DNA from: UBA3946 sp002385755
Lineage (GTDB): Bacteria > Bacillota_I > Bacilli_A > ML615J-28 > CAG-698
Assembly: GCA_050953085.1 (NCBI GenBank)
Contig: JBMNLX010000005.1
Location: 372,001 to 436,000, forward strand
Reading direction: 5' to 3'
DNA: 64,000 nt
In this document: one piece after another, positions 31,490 through 39,879 of the stretch
Position numbering within the stretch: the stretch's first letter is position 1
How the letters are laid out: every line of letters starts with the position of its first letter
Program-made: the position numbers and the translations under genes
The notes under the pieces: model-generated
Database searches by the model: none
Told to the model about the DNA's origin: nothing
The model's input: the letters and a program-made list of their open reading frames with translations, nothing else

Positions 31490-32839
31490 ATGAGAAAATT
31501 ATCGCTTGCGTTTTTAGTTTTGCTTTTATTTTTAACGGCATGCGGAGGGGAAAAATACACGGTCTCGTTTTACTCCGACGGGGAAAAACTATTTCCCGAC
31601 ATCGAGGTGGGCGGCGAGCCGGTAAACCTTCCTCTCCCGCAAATGGAGGGTCGCGAATTTTTGGGTTGGCATGACGAGGCCGGCCGTAAGTATGACGATA
31701 ATTCCATTTTTACCGGAAACACGACGCTTTACGCGCAATGGGCGAAAAAAGTATTAACGGTTAAGTTTCTCGATTACGACGACAGCGTGATTGAGGCCAT
31801 GGAGGTCGAGTACGGGACGGGAATCGATGATCCTCCCGCGGCGGAACGCGAGGGTTATGAGTTTATCGGTTGGGATCAGCCTTTGGATAATATAACCGGC
31901 GACCTGATCGTCAGGGCGCGTTATCAAAAGCGCGCGTATACGGTTGTTTTTGTTGATTGGGAAGGCCAGGTATTGGCGGAAGCAACGGTTTTACACGGCG
32001 AGGCCGCGTTAAGCCCGGAGCCGCCGGAGCGCGCGGGTTATGTTTTTCTCGGTTGGGATAAGAATTTTGAAAACATTACTTCCGATATCGTAATCGCGCC
32101 CGTTTACGAAAGGATTGATTTTAAGACCGAGTACGCTGATGGCGGCTATTATATCGGCGCTTATTATGGCGACGAAGAAACGGTCGTTATTCCGAACGAG
32201 CTTGACGGAATCCCCGTTATCGGTATTTCCGCCGGGGCTTTTCAAGACAATCTCCGGATTAAAAACGTTGTTTTCCCCGCTTCTTTAAAGGAAATCGCGG
32301 AGCGGGCGTTTTATAACTGCCGCTCTCTTACAAAGATTGAGTTTCCCGAGGGGCTCGAAGTAATCGGCGCCGAGGCTTTCGCCGATTGCTGGGCGTTAAC
32401 GGAAGCGGTATTTCCCGCGACGCTTTCGCATATCGGGGATTTGGCCTTTTACAATTGTGATTTGATCGCGGAGATCGTCCTGCCCGCTTCTTTGAAAACG
32501 ATGGGCGCCGGTGTTTTCGAAAACTGCACTCGCGTCGAAAGGGCCGAGATCCACGCGGAGATTATCGGCGTTCAGGCTTTTTCCGGATGCAGCATGCTTA
32601 AGGAGCTAATAATCGGCGACGAGGTTAGAAAGATCAATCCCCACGCTTTTTTTGCCTGCAGCTCGCTTGTCGAGGTGTATATACCGCCGTCGGTCATAGC
32701 GATCGGCGATCACGTCTTCAGCTGGTGCGGAAAATTACAGAGCGTGCGCACTGACCTTGACAATCTGGAGAACTTGCGATCAATGTTCGAGCAAATAACC
32801 TTGATTTACGCAAACTTCGAAATCGAGCCGCGCGATTGA
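31490..32839 (+). CDS. Lipoprotein with InlB-type and BspA-type leucine-rich repeats
   Basis: This 449-residue surface lipoprotein has lipobox LFLTAC (Cys18). Three InlB B-type (Listeria-Bacteroides) repeats follow at about residues 23-210, each with a GYEFIGW- or GYVFLGW-like core. The C-terminal half is a run of BspA-type leucine-rich repeats (LRR_5) with the pattern IxxxAFxxCxxLxxxxFPxxL repeated about eight times. Such proteins often bind host or surface ligands. It is monocistronic or co-transcribed at low level from upstream; no clear own promoter was seen. Confidence 0.88.
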   Translation: MRKLSLAFLVLLLFLTACGGEKYTVSFYSDGEKLFPDIEVGGEPVNLPLPQMEGREFLGWHDEAGRKYDDNSIFTGNTTLYAQWAKKVLTVKFLDYDDSVIEAMEVEYGTGIDDPPAAEREGYEFIGWDQPLDNITGDLIVRARYQKRAYTVVFVDWEGQVLAEATVLHGEAALSPEPPERAGYVFLGWDKNFENITSDIVIAPVYERIDFKTEYADGGYYIGAYYGDEETVVIPNELDGIPVIGISAGAFQDNLRIKNVVFPASLKEIAERAFYNCRSLTKIEFPEGLEVIGAEAFADCWALTEAVFPATLSHIGDLAFYNCDLIAEIVLPASLKTMGAGVFENCTRVERAEIHAEIIGVQAFSGCSMLKELIIGDEVRKINPHAFFACSSLVEVYIPPSVIAIGDHVFSWCGKLQSVRTDLDNLENLRSMFEQITLIYANFEIEPRD

Positions 32840-32847
32840 AAGTTATG

Positions 32848-32876
32848 TTTGCATTTGTTCGGTTTCATGTTATAAT
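32848..32876 (+). promoter_or_regulatory. Extended -10 promoter of dusB
   Basis: TTTGCA (32848-32853) and TATAAT (32871-32876), spacer 17, with TG one base before the -10. The leader would be about 10 bases. Confidence 0.72.
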
Positions 32877-32892
32877 AATCTTAAGATAAGCG

Positions 32893-33861
32893 ATGATGAA
32901 GATAGGAAACGTAGACATAAAAAACAGAATAGTCCTGGCCCCGATGGCCGGTTATACTAATCCGGCTTTCCGACGCATCGCGAAGGAGTTTGGCGCCGGG
33001 TTGGTTTTTTCCGAAATGATTAGCGCAAACGGCCTACTCTATGATAATGATAAAACATGGGAACTCGCGAAAACTTACCCGGAGGAAAGGCCGGTGGCTT
33101 TGCAGGTTTTTGGCGGCGAGGCGGAAACTTTGGCCGAGGCTGCGCGCCTGCTTGAGAGAAAAGCGGAGTTTGACATCCTTGATATCAATATGGGGTGTCC
33201 CGTGCGCAAGGTTTTAAAGGCGAATGCCGGTTGCGCCCTGCTTAAAGACCCGAAGAAGGCGGCTGAGATTGTCAGCGCCGTCGCAAGCGCCGTAAGCAAA
33301 CCGGTGAGCGTGAAAATCCGCGCCGGGTTCGATCATAAGCATATAAATTGCGTCGAGATTGCCCGCGCTGTCGAAAAAGCAGGAGCTTCGATGATCACGA
33401 TTCACGGCCGGACGCAAACCGACTTGTACCGAGGAAAAGTTAATTTGGATTATATCCGCGCGGTCAAGGAAGCGGTTCGCATCCCCGTTATTGGAAACGG
33501 AGACATTAAATCGGTTGAGGACGCGGCGCTAATGGCCGAAGTCACCGGGGTTGATTATTTAATGGTCGGTCGCGGCGCGCTTGGAAATCCCTGGCTGATT
33601 CGCGACATGGTCGATTATTTTTCCGGATTACCGCTCAAAGAACCGCCGGGATTCAAGGAAAAAATCGAATTGTGTTTAAGGCATTTCTCGTTATTGTTGG
33701 AAGAGAAGCCGGAGCCCGTCGCGGTGATGGAAATGCGGTCATGGACGGCATGGTATTTAAAGGGGCTGGCGAATATCCGTCACGCGCGAAAACGGCTGAT
33801 GACCGTGAAAACAAAGGACGAGCTCATAGGGCTTCTTACGGAAATTATCGATATTAGTTAA
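32893..33861 (+). CDS. dusB: tRNA-dihydrouridine synthase
   Basis: This 322-residue flavoprotein reduces uridine to dihydrouridine in tRNA. RIVLAPMAGYTNPAFRRIAKEFGAGLVFSEMIS (described, not quoted further) opens the barrel, INMGCPVRKV contains the catalytic Cys, and ITIHGRTQTDLYRG and VIGNGDI bind FMN and tRNA. DusB type is suggested by the overall length and the MVGRGALGNPW segment. Two ATGs (32893, 32896) lie side by side with no good ribosome site and a very short leader. Confidence 0.93.
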   Translation: MMKIGNVDIKNRIVLAPMAGYTNPAFRRIAKEFGAGLVFSEMISANGLLYDNDKTWELAKTYPEERPVALQVFGGEAETLAEAARLLERKAEFDILDINMGCPVRKVLKANAGCALLKDPKKAAEIVSAVASAVSKPVSVKIRAGFDHKHINCVEIARAVEKAGASMITIHGRTQTDLYRGKVNLDYIRAVKEAVRIPVIGNGDIKSVEDAALMAEVTGVDYLMVGRGALGNPWLIRDMVDYFSGLPLKEPPGFKEKIELCLRHFSLLLEEKPEPVAVMEMRSWTAWYLKGLANIRHARKRLMTVKTKDELIGLLTEIIDIS

Positions 33862-33886
33862 CAATAAAAGCGTATTATGTTATAAT
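33858..33886 (+). promoter_or_regulatory. Extended -10 promoter of the lysA operon
   Basis: TTAACA (33858-33863, over the dusB stop) and TATAAT (33881-33886), spacer 17, with TG before the -10. Confidence 0.72.
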
Positions 33887-33913
33887 AAAATAGCAAGGAC
33901 CGGTAACAAATTT

Positions 33914-35245
33914 ATGCGTACGAAATCAATGACAGTAAAAAACGGCGAATTATATATCGGGGATTTTTCCTTATCCGAGCTTTCTGCTCGGTACCGGACC
34001 CCGCTTTATGTTTACGACGAGGAAGGGATTATCGAGAAAATAAATATTTTTAAAGAGTATTTTCGAAGCGACAAATTCGCGACGGAAATCGTTTATGCCT
34101 CGAAAGCCTTTCTAGCCCCGTATTTATGTAAAATACTTGCCGGGCGCGATATCAGCATTGACGCCGTCAGCGTCGGCGACCTGCATCTGATTGAAAAAAG
34201 CGGTTTTCCAAATAACCGGATTTTATTGCATGGAAATAATAAATCGAACGGGGAATTAGAAAAAGCCGTGGAAATGGGCGTCGAGTATGTCGTCGTCGAC
34301 AGTTATACCGAGCTCGCGCGCCTGAAAGATTTATCGGAAAAAAAAGAAAAACACATTAATACATTGTTTCGCATTAACCCGGGCATATATGCCGATACCC
34401 ACGCTTATATCGAGACGTCGCTGTTGTCGTCGAAGTTCGGCGAATCGATTCACGATGAGGAAATAATTGATAAAGTTGTCGATATCTACCGTCGGGCGAA
34501 ATATTTGCGTTTGGACGGGTTTCATTGCCATATCGGCTCGCAAATCAATAACCCGAAGTCTTTTATCGCGGCGGCGCAAACGATGCTCAACTTTACAAAA
34601 AGGTTCGCGCAAAAATACGGCATGGAAGTAGACGTCCTCAATTTGGGGGGCGGGTTCGCGATTAAATATCTTGAAAACGACGCCGAGGTTGATTTGCGCT
34701 GGGTTTTGACCGAAATCATCAAAACGGTCGAATCGCGCGTTGAAAAATACGGCCTGAAACTAAAAAAACTAATGATTGAACCGGGACGGGCGCTCGTCGG
34801 CGACAGCGGTTTTACCTTATACCGGGTCGGCCTGTTGAAAAAGACATTCGGCGGGAAGAAGTATATCTTTATCGACGGCGGCATGAGCGACAATATCCGC
34901 CCCGCCTTGTACCAGGCGAAATTCACGGTAGAAGTCGCCAACAGGGTCGCCGAGCCGGATGATGATTCCGATCCCTATCCTTCATTTAACTTTTACGACG
35001 TCGTCGGCAAATGCTGCGAGAGCGCGGATATTATCGCCGAGGCGGTTAATATCGATGAGGTGCGAATAGGCGACATAATCGTCGTCTACGCCACCGGGGC
35101 TTATTGTTACTCGATGTCGATGAATTATAACGGTCTGCAACGGGGAGCGGTTATTTTCGTTAAAGGCGATAAGATAACCGAGGCTATCAGGCGCCAAAGC
35201 TTGGACGATTTAGTCGCGACGTGCGATTTCGGGGTGACGGAATGA
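33914..35245 (+). CDS. lysA: Diaminopimelate decarboxylase
   Basis: This 443-residue PLP enzyme decarboxylates meso-DAP to lysine. Visible blocks are VYASKAFL with the PLP lysine, HCHIGSQI, LNLGGGFAIKY, EPGRALVG and CCESADII. Its presence means the cell makes or receives DAP. The ribosome site before the ATG at 33914 is poor; an ATG at 33929 is a possible alternative. The TGA overlaps the start of a dipeptidase gene (ATGA), which begins a run of wall-salvage-like genes, so the DAP might come from recycled peptides. Confidence 0.95.
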   Translation: MRTKSMTVKNGELYIGDFSLSELSARYRTPLYVYDEEGIIEKINIFKEYFRSDKFATEIVYASKAFLAPYLCKILAGRDISIDAVSVGDLHLIEKSGFPNNRILLHGNNKSNGELEKAVEMGVEYVVVDSYTELARLKDLSEKKEKHINTLFRINPGIYADTHAYIETSLLSSKFGESIHDEEIIDKVVDIYRRAKYLRLDGFHCHIGSQINNPKSFIAAAQTMLNFTKRFAQKYGMEVDVLNLGGGFAIKYLENDAEVDLRWVLTEIIKTVESRVEKYGLKLKKLMIEPGRALVGDSGFTLYRVGLLKKTFGGKKYIFIDGGMSDNIRPALYQAKFTVEVANRVAEPDDDSDPYPSFNFYDVVGKCCESADIIAEAVNIDEVRIGDIIVVYATGAYCYSMSMNYNGLQRGAVIFVKGDKITEAIRRQSLDDLVATCDFGVTE

Positions 35246-36144
35246 AAATTTTTGATTTGCATACCGATATTCTTTATGATCTTTATATCCAAAAGGAAAA
35301 AGGCGTCGAAGGACGCTTTGCCTCGTATCACCGGGAGCAGTTGAAATCCTCGCCGGTTGTCGGCGGTATTTGGACGCTTTATTCGCCCGATGATTTCGAT
35401 TTAAAAACGGCGGTCGCGACGGCTCTTTCGGAACTGCCCGCGCCGGCGTTTTCCGAATTTGAAATCGTTTTGGGTTTCGAAGGGTTAAGAAATTTACCCG
35501 CCGCGCCCGAAATCGAGTATTTTTATCGCCTGGGCTTTCGCCACGCGTCGCTGACATGGAACGAGGAAAACCGTTACGCCACCGGCGTTAAGGGGGATCC
35601 CGACCGCGGCCTTACGGCCGAGGGGAAAAGATTGCTCGATAAGATGGACGAGTTGGGAATGATCGTTGATTTGGCCCACTTAAACGAGAAGAGTTTTTAC
35701 GACGTTATCGCCCGCGGCCCCCGCAACGTTATATTTTCTCACGGTAATTTAAAGGCGGTTTGCGATCACCGCCGCAATCTTACCGACGAGCAGGCTAAGG
35801 CGCTTAAGAACGCGGGCGGCCTTCTGGGGTTGACCCTCGCCGGTAATTTCGTGTCGAGGAAAAGAGAAGAGCAGACGGTCGAGTATTTTTTGAATCATTT
35901 GGATCACGCGGTGAAATTGATCGGCGTAGATAATGTGGCTTTCGGTTTTGACTTTATGGATTATTTTACCGAGGAATTTCCCGAAAGCAACCTTCGCGAC
36001 GTTGTTGACGTTACCCGCGCCGGCTTGATAGTCGAAGGGATGCGGCGCCGGGGTTACGGCGAGGAAGAGATCGCCAAGATATGTTATAAAAACTTTTATA
36101 ACCGTTATCAAGATAAAATTATCCGGAGAAAAGAAGATGATTGA
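35242..36144 (+). CDS. M19 membrane-dipeptidase family protein
   Basis: This 300-residue protein belongs to the renal dipeptidase (M19) family of zinc peptidases that split dipeptides, often with a D-residue. The pattern is DLHTDILYDL near the N-terminus, GFEG, FSHGNLKAVCDHRRN with two His ligands, and GFDFMDYF. No signal peptide, so it acts inside the cell on imported peptides. The ATG at 35242 overlaps the lysA stop; GGGGTGACGG is the ribosome site. It is slightly shorter than usual M19 proteins. Confidence 0.9.
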   Translation: MKIFDLHTDILYDLYIQKEKGVEGRFASYHREQLKSSPVVGGIWTLYSPDDFDLKTAVATALSELPAPAFSEFEIVLGFEGLRNLPAAPEIEYFYRLGFRHASLTWNEENRYATGVKGDPDRGLTAEGKRLLDKMDELGMIVDLAHLNEKSFYDVIARGPRNVIFSHGNLKAVCDHRRNLTDEQAKALKNAGGLLGLTLAGNFVSRKREEQTVEYFLNHLDHAVKLIGVDNVAFGFDFMDYFTEEFPESNLRDVVDVTRAGLIVEGMRRRGYGEEEIAKICYKNFYNRYQDKIIRRKEDD

Positions 36145-37225
36145 AAAAATAAACGAACTTATTGACGAAGCGATAAAGGACGGGGCTTTCCCCGGCGCGA
36201 ATTATTGTCTGGTCGCGGGGGGGAAGGTTTATACCGGCTGCCTCGGGAATAGAAGCCTGTACCCGGAAAAGGAGCCGAATTCTCCCGACACGTTATATGA
36301 TTTGGCTTCCGTCACCAAAGTGGTTTGCACGACGACCGCCGTCATGCTTTTGCTTGAAAGCGGTAGGATCCGCCTTTACGATCCCGTCGCGAATTACCTG
36401 CCCGAGTTTCGCCATAAAAATATCCTTATCTGGGACTTGTTGACGCATTCGTCCGGGCTTCCGGCCGATATTCCGAGGGCGGCGCGACTAAAAAGCAGGG
36501 AAGAGACTTTGGACAAGATTTGGATGTTCGACCCCGTTTACGAGAAGAACGCCAAGATAGTGTATTCCGATATCGGGTTTATCCTATTGGGATTGACGGT
36601 CGAGGCGGCGAGCGGCATGGCGCTTGATGTTTTCGCCCGCGAGAATATATTCAAACCGCTCGAGATGAACGATACCGGGTATAATCCCCGGGACAAGGCG
36701 CGCTGCGCGCCGACGGAAGAGCGCCGTGATGAGATTTACGACGGTTATCTTCGCGGCGACGTTCACGATGAAAAGGCTTATATACTGGGCGGCGTCGCCG
36801 GCCACGCCGGGTTGTTCTCGACGGCGGCCGATCTTGTCCATTTCATTGAAATGATCCTAAACGGCGGCGTGTTCCGCGGGCGCAGGTTTTTGTCGGAACC
36901 GACCGTGGATTTACTTTTTAGGCCGCAGGTGGAAATGAAGACCGGCGTTTCCCTTGACTGCAATCGCCGCGGTTTGGGTTGGATCTTGCAGGGTAGTTAC
37001 CCCTCGGCAGGCGATTTGGCGAGTCCGGAGACGATAATGCATACCGGTTTCACGGGAACCAATATTTTTATCGATAAGACCAATAACGTCGGTTTCGCCT
37101 TGTTGACAAACCGGGTGCATCCGACCCGCGCCAATTTAAAAATTATCCCGTTCAGATCTAAACTCGGGAATTATATAATTAGCCATTTTTATCATCGGAG
37201 GAAAAATGGAAATCAAAAAGTTTGA
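36137..37225 (+). CDS. Beta-lactamase-fold serine hydrolase
   Basis: This 362-residue protein belongs to the class C beta-lactamase/AmpH-type family (PF00144). The SxxK motif is Ser58-Val-Thr-Lys61 in LASVTKVVC, the second motif is YSD in place of YxN, and HTGFTG stands for KTG. It lacks a signal peptide, unlike true beta-lactamases, so an intracellular peptidase or esterase role on wall-derived peptides is more likely than drug resistance. It overlaps the dipeptidase gene by 8 bases and the next gene by 20. Confidence 0.85.
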   Translation: MIEKINELIDEAIKDGAFPGANYCLVAGGKVYTGCLGNRSLYPEKEPNSPDTLYDLASVTKVVCTTTAVMLLLESGRIRLYDPVANYLPEFRHKNILIWDLLTHSSGLPADIPRAARLKSREETLDKIWMFDPVYEKNAKIVYSDIGFILLGLTVEAASGMALDVFARENIFKPLEMNDTGYNPRDKARCAPTEERRDEIYDGYLRGDVHDEKAYILGGVAGHAGLFSTAADLVHFIEMILNGGVFRGRRFLSEPTVDLLFRPQVEMKTGVSLDCNRRGLGWILQGSYPSAGDLASPETIMHTGFTGTNIFIDKTNNVGFALLTNRVHPTRANLKIIPFRSKLGNYIISHFYHRRKNGNQKV

Positions 37226-38192
37226 ACCATCAATGATAAATGACGTTATTAACCTGTGGAACGAGAGCGTTTGCCCGCACAGCGTTTACGCGCCGTTTTC
37301 CGCGGAGACTTTTAGGGCGAAATTCTTGGATAACCCCCATTTCGACGAAGACGGTTTGCTCGTCGCCGTCAAGGAAGGGAAAATAATCGGTTTCGGAAAC
37401 GCCGTATACAATAACCAAGGCAAGGATCCGCGGGAAACGCCCGGTTACGTAACGTGCGTCGCCGTTGATAAAAATTACTGGCGGCGCGGAATTGGCACGA
37501 AAATCCTGCTTGCCTTGGAAGACTTTTTAAAAGGCAAAGGCAAAACATATGTCCGTTGTCTATTCTTCAACCCGGTTAAATTGGAATGGCTCGTGCCCGG
37601 TTATGACCGGCACGAGCATCCCAACGCCCCGGCAATTCCTTTTAATTCGCCGTTTTATTTCCTGTTGCTCGCGAACGGTTATAATGTCAACGGCCAGGAA
37701 GACGCCTATCACGTAAACCTGAGCGAATACAAGCTCCCGGACGCGGTGGTGAAGAGGATGAAAGCCAACGCGGAAGAGGGATACACGATAACCCTTTATG
37801 ACCCGGAAAAACATTACGGGTTCGACGAGCTATTTGACGCTTTGAAAAACGAGGATTGGCGCCGACAAATCGGCGATAACCTGAAAAAAGAAAAACCGGC
37901 GCCGGTAATTATCGCGCAAAAAGACGGCGAAATATTGGGTTTTACCGGCCCCTTGGCGACGATGCCGTCAGGAAGGGCGTTTCTCGCCGGTCTCGGCGTG
38001 CACCCGAAGGCGCAAAGACGGGGACTGGGCAAAGCGCTGTTCTGCATGCTTTGCGAGGAATCGAAAAATAACGGCGCGAAATTTATGACCCTGCACACGG
38101 GCGCCGCTAACCCGGCCCGCGAAATTTATCTTTACGCCGGAATGCGCGTCGTTCAGTCGTTTGCAATCATGAGAAAGGAATTGGTAAAATGA
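37206..38192 (+). CDS. Protein with two GNAT acetyltransferase domains
   Basis: This 328-residue protein has one GNAT domain at about residues 1-135 (VTCVAVDKNYWRRGIGTKILLALE as the acetyl-CoA motif A) and a second at about 210-328 (LAGLGVHPKAQRRGLGKALFCML). The substrate is unknown; an amino group on a sugar or peptide is plausible from the neighbours. The start at 37206 has GGAGG 5 bases upstream and lies inside the end of the hydrolase gene. Its stop overlaps the deacetylase start by four bases, so an acetyltransferase and a deacetylase are translated together. Confidence 0.85.
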   Translation: MEIKKFEPSMINDVINLWNESVCPHSVYAPFSAETFRAKFLDNPHFDEDGLLVAVKEGKIIGFGNAVYNNQGKDPRETPGYVTCVAVDKNYWRRGIGTKILLALEDFLKGKGKTYVRCLFFNPVKLEWLVPGYDRHEHPNAPAIPFNSPFYFLLLANGYNVNGQEDAYHVNLSEYKLPDAVVKRMKANAEEGYTITLYDPEKHYGFDELFDALKNEDWRRQIGDNLKKEKPAPVIIAQKDGEILGFTGPLATMPSGRAFLAGLGVHPKAQRRGLGKALFCMLCEESKNNGAKFMTLHTGAANPAREIYLYAGMRVVQSFAIMRKELVK

Positions 38193-38878
38193 GCAAAACG
38201 ATTATGGCCATCGGCGGTCATGTCGGCGACATGGAACTTACGACCGGGTGCGTGCTCGCCCATCAGGCGCTTAAAGGCGATAAAATCGTTACCATGGCCC
38301 TTACCGCCGGGGAAAGGGGGAACCCCAAAGACGTCCCGGTAAGCGAGTATCGCAAGCAGAAAGTCCGCGAGGCGGAAGAGTTCGCGCGGATGCTTAAAGG
38401 CGAGGCGATAGTTTTCGATTATCCGGACGGCGAGTTGCCCGATAACGAGAAGGTCCGTTTCGAGGTCGCCGCCGCGATTAGGAAATACCGGCCCAACATT
38501 ATTTTCACCCATTGGAAAAACAGCATGCACAAGGATCATGCCAATTGCCATAAAATCGTTGTTGACGCCGCGTTTTTGGCTGCTGTCTACGACGGCGATA
38601 AGCTTGAGGGAGAGAAAGCCTGGGCGCCGGTTTATTTCGCTGAGAATTGGGAAGACCGGGAAGGCTTTGACCCTTATATTTACGTTAACTGCGGCGACGG
38701 GTACGAACTATGGACCGAGGCGATAAAGAAACATTGGTTCATCATGAACAGCCCGTCCTTCCGTTATTACGATTATTACACGCACCTGACTTATGTCAGG
38801 GGATGCCTGGCGAAATATAAGCACGCGCAATGCTTTAATGTTTTCGGTTATCAGAAATTCACGAAAATGGAATTGTAA
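38189..38878 (+). CDS. PIG-L family deacetylase with altered catalytic motif
   Basis: This 229-residue protein belongs to the PIG-L/LmbE zinc deacetylases, which remove acetyl groups from GlcNAc-type sugars. The usual AHPDDE motif reads GHVGDME here (His11, Gly13, Asp14, Glu16): the metal-binding His and second Asp remain, but the first Asp, the usual catalytic base, is Gly. The second metal motif SMHKDHANCH is intact. Activity may be altered. It overlaps the GNAT gene by four bases and is followed after 2 bases by the S66 gene. Confidence 0.85.
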   Translation: MSKTIMAIGGHVGDMELTTGCVLAHQALKGDKIVTMALTAGERGNPKDVPVSEYRKQKVREAEEFARMLKGEAIVFDYPDGELPDNEKVRFEVAAAIRKYRPNIIFTHWKNSMHKDHANCHKIVVDAAFLAAVYDGDKLEGEKAWAPVYFAENWEDREGFDPYIYVNCGDGYELWTEAIKKHWFIMNSPSFRYYDYYTHLTYVRGCLAKYKHAQCFNVFGYQKFTKMEL

Positions 38879-38880
38879 AA

Positions 38881-39805
38881 ATGAAACCGGCTAAATTGAA
38901 AAAGGGGGATGCGATAGGTATTATTTGTCCCGCTTTTTCTATTTCAACCCGTTCGCCGCGGATTCCCGCGCTGGAGAGAATATTTAAACGGGCTCGGGCT
39001 TTCGGTTCGCTACGGGAAGAGTCTCGGGGCGGCTTACGGTTATTTGGCGGGCGACGATGATCTTAGGGCTCGGGACTTGGAAGATATGTTCGAGGATGAA
39101 AGTATCGCCGCGATCATTTGCATGCTGGGCGGGTACGGCTCGAGCCGGATTGTTGATAAACTCAATTACCGCCTAATCGCTTCGCGACCGAAACTTTTTG
39201 TCGGGTTTAGCGATATTACGGTATTATTAAACGCGATATATCGATACGCCGGCATCCCAACCGCGCACGGGGCGCTCGGCGTGTATCTTGGAAATCCCGG
39301 TTTTGACGAGTTTTCCCGTCGCGATTTTGAAGCGTTATTGTTTCAAAATCAAAAGGGACGGGTTCTGAAAAATCCTTACGATGACGCCGAAACGATCGTT
39401 GGCGGCGCGGCCCGGGGCATTCTTATCGGCGGGAACTTGAGTTTGGTTGCCGCTATGGAAGGAACCCCGTACGAAGTTGATTTTACCGATAAAATCGTGT
39501 TCTTGGAGGATGTTGACGAGAAACCGTATCGCATCGATCGTTACTTGTCGACATTAAGGCTTTCCGGTAAATTGGCAAAAGCCAAGGGTTTTGTCTTTGG
39601 CTCGTTCAGTAATTGTGACGATGCCGCCTCGACATGGCAATGTCGCGACATCGTTGAACAATACATGAAATCTTGTGGGAAACCGGCGATCTATAATTTT
39701 AGTTCCGGTCATTCTTTCCCGTTCATCAATCTTCCGATTGGAATTGAAGTCGAATTTGACGCTAATGCGAAAACTTTGTTGTTGCTTGAGGAACTATACC
39801 AATAG
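38881..39805 (+). pseudogene. S66 LD-carboxypeptidase gene with a +1 frameshift
   Basis: The gene starts at the ATG at 38881 (KPAKLKKGDAIGIICPAFSIS, typical of LdcA/MccF proteins). In that frame it reads to about 38988 and then loses homology and stops at 39058. From AAC at 38987 the next frame continues the family: NGLGLSVRYGKSLGAAYGYLAGDDD, then CMLGGYGSSR, FVGFSD (nucleophile Ser region), VFLEDVDEKPYR (Glu) and SGHSFPF (His). One extra base in TTTAAAC (38983-38989) explains it. The triad lies wholly downstream, so a product from an internal start is conceivable but would lack the first beta-strands. S66 enzymes trim the D-amino acid from wall tetrapeptides. A sequencing error is possible. 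Confidence 0.8.
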
Positions 39806-39837
39806 CCTTTTGTTTTAAATTGCGCGAAAGGAGGAAG

Positions 39838-39879
39838 CGTGTCGGCTGCTAAACGCTTAAACTTATATGAAACCGATTA
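39838..39879 (+). CDS. Possible 13-codon leader peptide overlapping the GHL10 start
   Basis: A strong AAGGAGGA (39827-39834) precedes a GTG at 39838 that opens a 13-codon frame (MSAAKRLNLYETD) ending at 39879, twelve bases past the ATG of the next gene. The main ATG at 39867 has no ribosome site of its own, so translation through this frame may set its expression. Confidence 0.4.

Noticed and set aside
36137..37225. Beta-lactamase resistance gene
   Set aside because: The SxxK protein lacks a signal peptide and has YSD and HTG in place of YxN and KTG; it lies in a peptide-salvage operon, so antibiotic resistance is not supported.
38983..38989. TTTAAAC as a programmed -1 frameshift site in the S66 gene
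   Set aside because: The word is the classical slippery heptamer, but the upstream frame reads TTT AAA and must move +1 to TTA AAC, the opposite of a -1 shift; a single-base insertion is simpler.
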